Assembly: GCA_963813345.1 (NCBI GenBank)
Contig: CAWEYR010000024.1
Coordinates: 124,001-188,000 of the forward strand
Reading direction: 5' to 3'
DNA: 64,000 nt
DNA from: CAWDDA01 sp963813345
Lineage (GTDB): Bacteria > Acidobacteriota > Blastocatellia > RBC074
The notes beneath the pieces are model-generated. The model did no database searches. It was not told where the DNA came from and was given only the letters and a program-made list of their open reading frames with translations. Positions 28,603 through 36,922 of the stretch are shown one piece after another. Position 1 is the first letter of the stretch; each line of letters begins with the position of its first letter. The position numbers and the translations under genes were made by a program.

Positions 28603-29140
28603 TTAACCCACGACAATCGTCTCGATCGCCTTCGTCTCGATCCTCTTGATCTCGCTCCTTACGGCAAACGATCGAGGATCGATCGCCCTGTCAGTGGCAA
28701 GTATTCCATCGAGATGATCGATCTCGTGTTGCAGGAGCTCCGAGAGGTCGCCGCGGGCATCAATGACTTGCGATGTCTCCCGACTCATCGGTAAATCTGA
28801 CAGCTATTTCCGCGTGACGTCTCACGCGAACCATGAGGTTTGGAAATGAAAAGCAATCGTCCCAAAGCTCCATCATCTCCTGGCTTCGGCGTGTGATCTC
28901 AGGGTTGATCAGTGGCAATCGTGGCCCCATTGGCTGAATGTGCATGAAAATGATCCTCTGCTGCACACCGATCTGGGGAGCTGCGATTGCGCGTCCAAAG
29001 CCATACTGCCCCTGAAAGTCATAAAGGGTCGCCGCTAAGTCCTCAATCGTCGAAATCACGCGAGATTCTTTTACGTTCGTGACAGGGCTCGAAGCCTCCC
29101 ACAGTTTCGGGTTGCCAAGTTGGAGAATCTCTTTGACCAT
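28603..29140 (-). CDS. def: peptide deformylase, frameshifted
   Basis: Removes the formyl group from new protein N-termini. Motif 1 is GRAIAAPQIGV, motif 2 DDCFSFP (the usual EGCLS with Glu to Asp, Gly to Asp), motif 3 LLQHEIDHLDGI with both metal His and the catalytic Glu. The frame is lost between about 28762 and 28785 (FTDESGD to ETSQVIDARGDLSELLQHE). Repaired length is about 178 residues. The variant second motif is found together with the conserved FSFP and RVRRH pattern, so it belongs to a divergent PDF subgroup; the metal-binding Cys is present. Confidence 0.88.
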
Positions 29141-29190
29141 CTTTGCGAATAGGTGCGCGCTGCGAAGCGTGCCTTCGGCAACGGCGGCAA

Positions 29191-29255
29191 GCTTGAAGCT
29201 GAACTCAAACCATTAAGTTCGAGTTCACGCTTTAGCGTCAGGCGCCGAAGGCGCC
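29191..29255. repeat. degenerate inverted repeat downstream of kdsB and upstream of def
   Basis: GCTTGAAGCTGAACTCAAAC (29191-29210) faces GTTCGAGTTCACGCTTTAGC (29217-29236) as an imperfect palindrome of the GTTCAAGCTTTAGC family; a small perfect hairpin GGCGCCGAAGGCGCC follows at 29241-29255. Confidence 0.65.
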
Positions 29256-29309
29256 AGTGCAGCGACTGGTCGCCGCACTCCAAAGGATATTATTGCTAAT
29301 TCACCTCCC

Positions 29310-30113
29310 TTAGACAACGTCCTCCTTGATCAACCTCCTTACTCGATCGAGGTCTTCGGGAGTATCGACACCAATTGACGTCGTTGACACGCGGATGACC
29401 TTGATTCGATGTCCGTGCTCAAGCGCGCGCAGTTGCTCGAGCGACTCGGCTTCTTCGAGCGGCGTCGGAGCCAGCTTTGCAAATTGAAGAAGAAATGAAC
29501 GCCTGTACGCATAGAGGCCCGTGTGTTTGAGAAAGAGCGAACCTGTGCCCGGACTCGAAGTCAGAGCGCTCTCCAGTGTTCCGAACCTTGCAACCTCATC
29601 GCGAGGCCACGGAATTGGTGATCTCGAGAAATAGAGCGCGAAGCCGTTACGATCGATAACGACCTTGACGACCCCTGGATCGATTGCGTCCTGAGGTCGC
29701 TCCAGCGGCTCAGCAATGGTGGCCATTTCGAGTTCGGCATTCTCCAGGAGAGGCCGCACAACGGCATCAATTGTCTCCGGTTCAATCAACGGCTCGTCGG
29801 CCTGAACGTTGACGATGACATCAGCGTCGATATCTAACGCTACTTCAGCCACTCGATCCGTCCCCGAGCGGTGTGCTGTCGAAGTCAGACGCGCTTCGTA
29901 TCCTGCTTTGGACACTTCTCGCACGACGCGCTCGTCATCGGTAGCGGCAATAACCCTTCCGACAAGCGGAGCTGCGAGCGCGCGCTTGATGACATGAACA
30001 ATCATCGGAGTGCCACCAATATCGATCAACGGCTTTCCAGGCAGTCGCGTCGATGCAAATCGCGCAGGAATAATCGCTGCTACTTTCGGCGCAATGTTTG
30101 ACACTTCTGCCAT
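29310..30113 (-). CDS. kdsB: 3-deoxy-manno-octulosonate cytidylyltransferase
   Basis: Activates KDO to CMP-KDO for the LPS inner core, in the cytoplasm. Signature segments: AAIIPARFASTRLPGKPL (CTP-binding), ATDDERV, HRSGTDRVAEVA, VNVQADEPLIEPETID and LYFSRSPIPWPRD, and HTGLYAYRRSFL. The start is ATG 30113; an in-frame TTG at 30131 would add six residues. Length of 267 is normal. Its 5' end lies only about 24 bases from the start proposed for the divergent PBP-like gene. Confidence 0.96.
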   Translation of the reverse strand: MAEVSNIAPKVAAIIPARFASTRLPGKPLIDIGGTPMIVHVIKRALAAPLVGRVIAATDDERVVREVSKAGYEARLTSTAHRSGTDRVAEVALDIDADVIVNVQADEPLIEPETIDAVVRPLLENAELEMATIAEPLERPQDAIDPGVVKVVIDRNGFALYFSRSPIPWPRDEVARFGTLESALTSSPGTGSLFLKHTGLYAYRRSFLLQFAKLAPTPLEEAESLEQLRALEHGHRIKVIRVSTTSIGVDTPEDLDRVRRLIKEDVV

Positions 30114-30137
30114 CCCTTCGATACGATCCAAGTCTGA

Positions 30138-31111
30138 ATGTACCTGCCAACTTCAGCAGCGATCTCAATCAGACGACTTTGTATTACTGTCCTGTCTCTG
30201 GTTCCAGTGTTGCCATCAGGTCCCACTGACATTTGAAGCACGCAGTCAGACGCGTCCGGAACCGGACTTAAGCCGGATGGCCTCCGATGCACTTGGCACG
30301 CGCCCTGGAACTGTCATCGTAGTCGACCCCAAAACAGGACGTCTGATCCGGCGTGTTGCACATGAGGCTGATGTCCAATTCGAATCTCCGCCTTTTGAAT
30401 TGGCGCAGATCATAACCGCCTACGCGGCACTGGATTCGGGCACCATTGAACGGAATTCGGTGCTAGCGTGCAAGGAACTTTCAAACAGCGTAAACATAGA
30501 AACAGCGCTCGCACGAAATTGCCAGTCAACCTTTCGCGAGCTGAGTTCAAAGATAAACCCCGAGTCGTTCAAACGCGCAGCCGAAACGCTCGGTTTCATT
30601 TACTACGGTGTTGACCGGTCAGTCGAGGAGACGGGTTCGATACGTCCGGTGCTGGCATCAATTCCGTCAAATCCGTCGCCGGCCGAGTTTGCTGAACTCA
30701 GCGCAACTGGTCAAGGGATGAAAGCGCGAGAGCTTCATTTCGCGGGGCTCGTTTCAACAATTGCCAGTGGAGCAACATCACACGAGCGCTTCGTCGCGTT
30801 CATTCAGCGAGCGGCGAAGGCGCCGGCGCCCCCGAGTCAAAAGCTGAATGCGCGCGCGCTCGAGGTGATTCGAGCAGCGATGGTCAGATCGGTTGACGAA
30901 GGCGAAGCATCGGCAGCAGCTACAGCTCGGAGAATCTGTCGCCGCAGCCGGCGGAGGGGGTGGAGAGGGAGCAATGCTGATCGCGTATGCTCCGGCGCGG
31001 TCCGCACAGATTGCTGTCGTGGTGAATCTCCGCAAAGGCACTCAGCGTGACGCTGCCGAAGTGGCCGGCTCGTTCCTCAAGGCCTTTTTCTCACGGGACA
31101 AGAAAAAGTGA
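30138..31111 (+). CDS. penicillin-binding transpeptidase-like protein lacking catalytic motifs, frameshifted
   Basis: ATG 30138 begins a plausible signal peptide (AISIRRLCITVLSLVPVLPS), then the frame shifts near 30225 into a body that reads like a transpeptidase domain: GTVIVVDPKTGRLIRRV, a degenerate FESPPFELAQIITAYAAL where active enzymes have SxxK, then ETALARNCQSTFRELSSKI where they have SxN. A second shift near 30935 leads to MLIAYAPARSAQIAVVVNL, the strand after the KTG motif, which is also not seen. I infer a periplasmic pseudo-enzyme of class B PBP origin, about 324 residues. The exact start is uncertain; ATG 30277 is an alternative. Confidence 0.68.
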
Positions 31112-31177
31112 CTTCAGAAGCATAGTGCAGCGCCTTCGGGCGGAATCTTTCACTTAGCCCTGCTCGGCCTCATCAAT

Positions 31178-31183
31178 TATAAT
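31178..31183 (+). promoter_or_regulatory. perfect -10 box close to the start codon
   Basis: TATAAT lies 13 bases before the ATG at 31197; the expected start of transcription would leave about 7 untranslated bases. The -35 region is weak (TTAGCC or similar). No Shine-Dalgarno is visible between. Confidence 0.4.
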
Positions 31184-31196
31184 CGACTCAGAGTTT

Positions 31197-32357
31197 ATGA
31201 CAGACAAGTCGAAAATGGCTTTTGCTACAGAAGCAATACACGCAGGACAGGAGCCGGATCCATCCACTGGCGCGGTCTCGGTGCCGATCTATCAGACATC
31301 AACCTACGTACAGGAAGCGCTCGGGCGCCATAAGGGTTTCGAATATGCACGCACGCAGAACCCGACGAGACTCGCACTCGAACGGAATCTGGCGGTGCTT
31401 GAAGGCGGTATAGCCGGTCACTGTTTCGCTTCCGGGATGTCAGCAATCACAACTGTGCTGATGCTTCTCGAGGCAGGCGATCATGTCATCGTTTCTGACA
31501 ACACCTACGGCGGTACGTACCGGCTTTTTGACAAGATTTTGCGAAACTTCGGGCTCGAGTTTAGTTATGTCGACACATCGAAAGCGGCGAATGTAGCCGA
31601 TGCCGTCAGAGATCGCACTCGGATGGTCTTTGTCGAGATTCCGACGAATCCTCTGATGACAATTGCCGATCTCGAGGGTATCAGCGAGATCACACGCCGG
31701 CACGAGATGCATCTCGTTGTCGACAATACTTTCCTGAGCCCGTACTTTTTGCGTCCGATTGAGCATGGCGCTGACTTCGTCGTGCATTCAACAACGAAGT
31801 ACTTGAATGGTCACAGTGACAGCGTCGGCGGCGCAGTTATTTCGCACCGACTTGAGGACGCTGAGCGAATCGGGTTCACGCAGAATGCAGTTGGAGCAAT
31901 TCTATCGCCGTTTGATTCCTTTCTCGTGATGCGGGGAATCAAGACACTCGCTGTACGAATGCAAAAGCACGAAGAGAATGCACGGGTAGTTGCCAGCTTT
32001 CTCGAAGAGCATCCGCGCGTCGAGCGCGTATTTTATCCGGGCCTTGCTTCTCATCCTCAGCACCAGCGCGCCAGGGCATTGTTCAGTGGTTTTGGCGGGA
32101 TGTTGGCGTTCGAAACCGGCTCGCTTGCGGCAGCGCGCTCACTATTAGATAATGTGCAACTCTGTGCGCTGGCTGAGAGTCTGGGCGGCGTCGAGACCTT
32201 GATCTCGCACCCGGCCACCATGACGCACGCTTCAGTTCCGGCGCAGCAACGGGCTCGCCTGGGAATCAGTGACGGACTTGTGCGGATCTCAGTGGGAATT
32301 GAAGACGTCGAGGACATTATTGCTGACCTGAATAAGGCGCTCGAACAGATCTCGTAG
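31197..32357 (+). CDS. cystathionine gamma-synthase family PLP enzyme
   Basis: Trans-sulfuration enzyme that makes or cleaves cystathionine in methionine and cysteine metabolism. Fold type I PLP motifs: YARTQNPTRLALE, FASGMSAITTVLMLL (phosphate loop), VDNTFLSPYF (Asp to pyridine N) and the Schiff-base Lys in HSTTKYLNGHSD; then SLGGVETLISHPATMTHAS. Length 386, intact. Gamma-synthase (metB) and gamma-lyase or beta-lyase are hard to tell apart by sequence. A TATAAT at 31178-31183 lies only 13 bases before the ATG, so the transcript may have almost no leader. Confidence 0.9.
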   Translation: MTDKSKMAFATEAIHAGQEPDPSTGAVSVPIYQTSTYVQEALGRHKGFEYARTQNPTRLALERNLAVLEGGIAGHCFASGMSAITTVLMLLEAGDHVIVSDNTYGGTYRLFDKILRNFGLEFSYVDTSKAANVADAVRDRTRMVFVEIPTNPLMTIADLEGISEITRRHEMHLVVDNTFLSPYFLRPIEHGADFVVHSTTKYLNGHSDSVGGAVISHRLEDAERIGFTQNAVGAILSPFDSFLVMRGIKTLAVRMQKHEENARVVASFLEEHPRVERVFYPGLASHPQHQRARALFSGFGGMLAFETGSLAAARSLLDNVQLCALAESLGGVETLISHPATMTHASVPAQQRARLGISDGLVRISVGIEDVEDIIADLNKALEQIS

Positions 32358-32389
32358 CCCGTCGCGCGCATTTCAAGCACGCTTCACTT

Positions 32390-34168
32390 ATGACCGACGC
32401 TTCAAACATAAGCCTGACACTGTACTCCCAGACAGACGTGGGCATGGTGCGCAGCGGGAATGAGGACAATTTTCTTATTCTCGATCTGACCACGGGCTCA
32501 AGCTGGACCGCAAGTGACCCGGCCAACGAAAGCCTTCTCAAGTTTACTCAGGGCTACTACGGATCCCTTCTTGCCGTTTCAGATGGCATGGGTGGAGCCC
32601 TCGCGGGTGAAGTTGCATCGCGGCTTGCAGTCGAAACTGTCCGCGATCGCATGCTTCAGTTGCAGGCTCATAAGGTCTACCGCCAGCTCCCGTTCCACGA
32701 ACGCCTCAGATTGTCGATTGAAGAAGCCAATCTGCTCATCAATGGCGAGAGCGTCTCAAATCCTGAACACAAAGGCCTCGGTGCGACATTCACTGCGGCA
32801 GCCGTCGAAGGCAATCGCGTCTTCTTTGCGCAGGTCGGCGACAGCCGTGCCTATCTCATCCGGCAGGGCAAGATCATCCGGATCACGAAGGATCAGTCGC
32901 TTGTTCAGCAATTGATCGATGCCGGTCAGATAACCGAAGAGGAAGCGGAGACGCATAGTTATCGGAATGTCATCCTTCAAGCGCTTGGCGCGCATGGCAA
33001 TGTCAATGTCGAAGTAAACTCGCTCAAACTGTGCGCCAACGACACACTCGTGCTCTGTAGTGACGGCCTCTCCGGCAAGGTCAGGGCTGACGAGATCGTA
33101 CGCATGATCGACGCAGCGAACAGTCTCAGTTCTGCGTGTGAACAACTGATCGCTCTCGCAAATGAACGAGGAGGTGAGGACAACATCACCGTCCTCATCG
33201 TCAAATTCGAAGGCAAGACACTTGGCGCTCCTCAGGCAGACGCCATGGACCTCGAATCACTTCAGCGGTTGCCTGCCACTCCGACCGAACTCAAGTGGGA
33301 AATCACATCGGAAACAGAACCGCTCTCAGAAGCAAGAATCGATGAGATACGTCCCGGTGCAACCGAGCAATTACCGGAACCGCCACCGTCACATTTCACA
33401 AAATCCCAGGGCGAACGCCCGCGCGTGAGCAGTGAGTTTCCAAAAACCGGCGAACGGCGACCTCGTACGGAGCCAATCACGTCAGTCTTCAGTGCCGAAG
33501 AATTCGAAGACGTGAAAGACGTCAAGGATCTCAAGTCATACTCGCCGACGCCTCCAAAGCCACCCGAATCTGGTGAGCCGCAAAACAAGGATTCTACCGA
33601 ACCGCTCGCCGTAACAAATACGAAGCCTCACTCGCAGTCGTACAGGTCGCCAGTGGCTGCAGTCGAAAGCCACACGGCGAAACTCGGCGATAGAACGCAT
33701 GCTTCGAGATTCCGGATGATGCTCATCGCGATCTACGGCATTGTCGCTGTTCTCGCCGCAGTTTTGATTACGTTCTGGTATTTGAGTACGCAGGAACAGA
33801 GGCGAAATGACGAGGCGCGAGCTGCGGCAATCCGACAGAAAGAACTCCAGAACGTTGAACAGAAGGAAGCACTTCTCTCTCGTGTCCAGGATCATCTGGT
33901 AACTGTCGAGCGCAACCTTATAGCGACTGACGCAGGCAGGAACACAGACAGGCGCAGGAAGCTTGAAGAGCAACTCGAAAAGGTCAAAGCAAGGTTTGAA
34001 GGAGCAAAGTCACTTCCAGCCGATCAGATTCCGGAGATCGAGAGGACTTGCATAGATGTCGAGAAGAAGTTGACAGAACTTCAGGAAGACATCGAAAAAC
34101 TCACGGAGAGGAACATGAGGGGAAGCCTTCCCCGCCAGGGAAGTTCTCTGTACGCGGTTACAACTTGA
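32390..34168 (+). CDS. membrane-anchored PP2C-type serine/threonine phosphatase
   Basis: 592 residues. The PP2C domain (about 1-270) has the metal-binding motifs RSGNEDNFLI, VSDGMGG, GDSRAYLIRQ, VLCSDGLSG and RGGEDNITVLIV. A long Pro/Glu/Ser-rich linker (about 275-440) leads to one membrane helix (MMLIAIYGIVAVLAAVLITF) and a charged periplasmic coiled coil with many Glu and Lys heptads. The layout resembles bacterial Stp/PrpC phosphatases that oppose Hanks-type kinases, but with a periplasmic sensor-like tail. No kinase gene is in the window. The start is 32 bases after the upstream gene, so they may be co-transcribed. Confidence 0.9.
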   Translation: MTDASNISLTLYSQTDVGMVRSGNEDNFLILDLTTGSSWTASDPANESLLKFTQGYYGSLLAVSDGMGGALAGEVASRLAVETVRDRMLQLQAHKVYRQLPFHERLRLSIEEANLLINGESVSNPEHKGLGATFTAAAVEGNRVFFAQVGDSRAYLIRQGKIIRITKDQSLVQQLIDAGQITEEEAETHSYRNVILQALGAHGNVNVEVNSLKLCANDTLVLCSDGLSGKVRADEIVRMIDAANSLSSACEQLIALANERGGEDNITVLIVKFEGKTLGAPQADAMDLESLQRLPATPTELKWEITSETEPLSEARIDEIRPGATEQLPEPPPSHFTKSQGERPRVSSEFPKTGERRPRTEPITSVFSAEEFEDVKDVKDLKSYSPTPPKPPESGEPQNKDSTEPLAVTNTKPHSQSYRSPVAAVESHTAKLGDRTHASRFRMMLIAIYGIVAVLAAVLITFWYLSTQEQRRNDEARAAAIRQKELQNVEQKEALLSRVQDHLVTVERNLIATDAGRNTDRRRKLEEQLEKVKARFEGAKSLPADQIPEIERTCIDVEKKLTELQEDIEKLTERNMRGSLPRQGSSLYAVTT

Positions 34169-34170
34169 AG

Positions 34171-34312
34171 AGGCATGTAGTACCGCCGCCTGAGGCGTTC
34201 GAGTCGTCAAGCGTTTAGCTTGGGGTCTGACATTGAGGTCTCTGTTGATCTCGGACTGCAACCCCAAGCTAAAGCTTGAACTCAAACTCCCAGGCGGCGG
34301 TACTACATGCCT
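34171..34312. repeat. composite palindrome between convergent genes
   Basis: Outer arms GGCATGTAGTACCGCCGCCTG (from 34172) and its reverse complement (34291-34311) are exact; inner arms around AGCGTTTAGCTTGGGGT (34210) and ACCCCAAGCTAAAGCTT (34261) also pair. It lies between the PP2C and peptidoglycan-binding gene ends and is likely a bidirectional terminator. Confidence 0.92.
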
Positions 34313-34316
34313 GACT

Positions 34317-35114
34317 CTACTTCTGTACCACCATCACGGCTTTCACGCCGCCAATTCTTCGGACCTCCGAAACTGCACTACTGAATTCTTCACTCTCCGA
34401 GTTGTCGGAAACGAGCGTGACGCGGCCTTCTTTGACGTCGCTTTGAAGGTATCGAGTACTATCCCGGCTGTTAAGCACCTTGCGTACATCCTTGTGAATC
34501 TCGGCATCGCTCCGGCCGATGACTGCAGTCCCGACCTTGTCCGTCATTTCACCTGCCTTGTTCTTAGCGCCCTTCGCACCCTGGACCGACTTGTCACCCG
34601 CAGATGAGATCGTATCCCCACTTTTTTCGATCGCGTCCGAAGTTGTACCGATTACCTTTTCAGTTCCCTTTTTGGTACCAGTAGTAACCTTTGTCGCGGT
34701 ATCGCTGACAGCTTTGCCGGTTGCAGTAGCCGAATCCTTGATCCCGTAACCGATCTTTGAAACGACTCCACGCTTTCGTTCTGCATCGTCAGGTGGCAGA
34801 TCGAGAGGCATCGAAAGGCCGAGCTTTTCGAGCGTCGCCGTGTCTATCTTCCCTGTCACTTCAAGGCTCTGTGCCTTCTGAAAATCACGTACAGCCTGTC
34901 TGGTCTCTGCATCAAGAATCCCGGATGGCTGTTTCATCAGGTAGCCACGATTAAACAATGCCTGCTGTACCACCCGGACTTCCTTTTCTGTCAATGTGAC
35001 AGCTTTTTCGGAGGGTGCCGACGTTGCACCACCCGGCTCCTGGGCACAAACTGACGCCGCCGAAACGACTGAAACCAACAGCACCAAAAACCTGATAACT
35101 GACAACTTCTTCAT
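34317..35114 (-). CDS. exported peptidoglycan-binding and BON domain protein
   Basis: 265 residues. ATG 35114 starts a signal peptide (MKKLSVIRFLVLLVSVVSAA, then SVCA). A PG_binding_1 domain follows (about 45-105: VRVVQQALFNRGYLM, GILDAETRQAVRDFQKAQ). The middle (about 115-200) is a low-complexity Lys/Ala/Thr/Ser/Gly helix resembling stress-type repeats. A BON domain closes the protein (RSDAEIHKDVRKVL, VKEGRVTLVSDN, VRRIGGVKAVMVV). It probably bridges the cell wall and membrane; function is inferred from domains only. Alternative start in the longer frame at 35135 has a poorer fit. Confidence 0.85.
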   Translation of the reverse strand: MKKLSVIRFLVLLVSVVSAASVCAQEPGGATSAPSEKAVTLTEKEVRVVQQALFNRGYLMKQPSGILDAETRQAVRDFQKAQSLEVTGKIDTATLEKLGLSMPLDLPPDDAERKRGVVSKIGYGIKDSATATGKAVSDTATKVTTGTKKGTEKVIGTTSDAIEKSGDTISSAGDKSVQGAKGAKNKAGEMTDKVGTAVIGRSDAEIHKDVRKVLNSRDSTRYLQSDVKEGRVTLVSDNSESEEFSSAVSEVRRIGGVKAVMVVQK

Positions 35115-35156
35115 GTCACCAATCTTCCTGCACAAGCGAACCGGTCCGCGCGGGGG

Positions 35157-35615
35157 TTATTTGCGCGCGCGGATCAGCCCCTTGAGCTCATCCATGAATT
35201 CCGATACATCCTGGAACTCAAGGTAAACAGAGGCAAAGCGCACATATGCTACTTTATCAAGTTCTTTGAGCCGGCGCATTATCATTTCGCCAATTTTTGC
35301 AGTCGGCCGTTCCCTTTCCGGAGAAGTTTGAACATAGGCTTCAACTGCATTTACGATCGCTTCGAGCTTGCTCGGCGACACCGGGCGCTTCTCGCACGCC
35401 CTGAGCAAGCCGGCCATTACTTTGTCTCGGCTGAAAGGCTCGCGCCGTCCATCCTTCTTGATCACCATATACGGGATCTCATCGATCCGTTCATAACTCG
35501 TAAAACGCCTTTCGCACTTGAGGCATTCACGCCGGCGCCGAATCACATCGCCTTCGCGCGATTCCCTCGAGTCAACGACTTTGTCTTCTATCTGTCCACA
35601 AAAGGGGCACTTCAT
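35157..35615 (-). CDS. nrdR: transcriptional repressor NrdR
   Basis: ATP/dATP-sensing repressor of ribonucleotide reductase genes. The N-terminal zinc ribbon has CPFCGQ and CLKCERRFTSYER; the ATP-cone follows from IPYMVIKKDGRREPF to about residue 140. The 152-residue length is normal. Its ATG overlaps the stop of the upstream YbhN-like gene by four bases (ATGA), so the two are coupled. Confidence 0.97.
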   Translation of the reverse strand: MKCPFCGQIEDKVVDSRESREGDVIRRRRECLKCERRFTSYERIDEIPYMVIKKDGRREPFSRDKVMAGLLRACEKRPVSPSKLEAIVNAVEAYVQTSPERERPTAKIGEMIMRRLKELDKVAYVRFASVYLEFQDVSEFMDELKGLIRARK

Positions 35616-36640
35616 CCGCTAACCTCCTGTCGCTTTGTAATCATCATTTCTCTCAATCTGCCAATGCCAATACCGTCGCGGATAATAAAGAAAAGAGCCA
35701 GGATGAACGGAGGGCCGAATGCGATGAAATGCAGGACGATCGAGAAACTTCCGGCCAGATTCCGGTCGATTCCTATGACGATCAACCCGGCCGCAGCTGC
35801 GGCATGAAAAGCACCTGCTGAACCTCCGGGTGTCGGCACCAGCGACCCGACCAGCCCAAAGCCCAGCACGAAGACGACAGCACTGAAAGATAAGGGGATA
35901 TGAAACGCGTAAGCCACTAGCCAGGTCGCCGCCGTGACAAGCGCCCAGACAATCAACGTGTAGAAGCCTGTAAGCAATAGCTCACGAAGATCGAGAAGGA
36001 CTGAGAGGCCTTCGGCAAGGTGAGAAACCAGGTTGATGATCACGTCGCGGATGCGTTTAGGCAGCCATCTGAGCCCTTTTTCCAGAAGGCCAATCAGCTC
36101 TCTGGATTTCAAACGGAAAAGTACGAGTAACACGAGCGCCGCCGCTACTGCAGCGGTCATCACTATTCCAACGCGATGAATCGTGGACAAAGTCGCAGCA
36201 TCGACGGAGTTTGAGGAAGGGAGTGTGAAAAAGAGCAGATTGACTGCAAACATGACCGCCACCGTCGTCATGTCAAAGATACGTTCGATAACTATCGTCG
36301 CGATCGTTGCACTCGGGGACACGTTCTCACGAGCGCTTAGAACCAGCGGCCTGACGATCTCACCCGTCCTTCCGAAGATGAAGACACTGCCGAATCCAAT
36401 AGATGTCGCCGCAAACGTATGGCCGAGCGAGACTCGTGCGATCGGAGCAAGAAAGGCCTGCCATCGTAAAGTTCTCGCCAGAAGCGTCAGCATTATGAGT
36501 AACGCGGCCAGAACAAGCGGCCAGAGGCTCGCTCCTTTGAGATGACTCCACACCTCAGACCAATCGAGCCGGCGAACAAACCAAACGGCTAGAAGCCCTC
36601 CAATTAACAATACGAGGATCGAATTGAGTTTTGCCTTCAC
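35612..36640 (-). CDS. YbhN/LPG-synthase-type flippase-like membrane protein
   Basis: 342 residues with about eight membrane helices. The family signatures are present: RTLRWQAFLAPIARVSL, SIGFGSVFIFGRTGEIVRPL, IVIERIFDMTTV and LGFGLVGSLVPTPGGSAGAFHA. Members resemble the membrane half of MprF and are annotated as lipid flippase-like; no catalytic synthase domain is attached here. The substrate is unknown. nrdR follows with a 4-base overlap. Confidence 0.88.
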   Translation of the reverse strand: MKAKLNSILVLLIGGLLAVWFVRRLDWSEVWSHLKGASLWPLVLAALLIMLTLLARTLRWQAFLAPIARVSLGHTFAATSIGFGSVFIFGRTGEIVRPLVLSARENVSPSATIATIVIERIFDMTTVAVMFAVNLLFFTLPSSNSVDAATLSTIHRVGIVMTAAVAAALVLLVLFRLKSRELIGLLEKGLRWLPKRIRDVIINLVSHLAEGLSVLLDLRELLLTGFYTLIVWALVTAATWLVAYAFHIPLSFSAVVFVLGFGLVGSLVPTPGGSAGAFHAAAAAGLIVIGIDRNLAGSFSIVLHFIAFGPPFILALFFIIRDGIGIGRLREMMITKRQEVSG

Positions 36641-36669
36641 GGAGTCTTCAGATAACTACGGTACCACAA

Positions 36670-36697
36670 GATATAGTAGCGGCTCCAAACACTACAA
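36670..36697 (-). promoter_or_regulatory. candidate promoter for ybhN-like/nrdR
   Basis: Toward the minus strand, TTGTAG (36692-36697), 16 bases and TATATC (36670-36675) lie 30 bases before the YbhN-like start. Moderate sigma70 match. Confidence 0.4.
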
Positions 36698-36741
36698 TAA
36701 AATCGTGCGGTGGGCAAGTGGAAGAAGAAGGGGGCGGAGGG

Positions 36742-36922
36742 CAGGGGTCAGGGTCAGTGGGCAGTGGTCAGTGGGCAGTGGTCGGAGGTCAGGGCATGGG
36801 AGTTCAAGCATTAGAAATTGCACGGGAGTAGTTCGATGTAATCAGAGTCAAGCTAAGTCCTGTATCTCCTGACTCTCTGGTCCACTGACCCCTGACCCCT
36901 GACCCCTGACCCCTGACCCCTA
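36742..36922. repeat. heptamer repeat element next to dnaJ stop
   Basis: The left part holds GGTCAGTGGGCAGT-type heptamers (36748-36793). The right part has five perfect TGACCCC heptamers (36886-36920), with the dnaJ stop (36920-36922) at the last copy. The two halves are inverted, separated by about 90 bases. The region 36641-36741 otherwise contains only the candidate promoter. Confidence 0.92.

Noticed and set aside
36886..36920. CRISPR-like tandem repeat
   Set aside because: The units are 7 bases with no spacers, so this is a simple heptamer repeat, not a CRISPR array; no cas genes are present.
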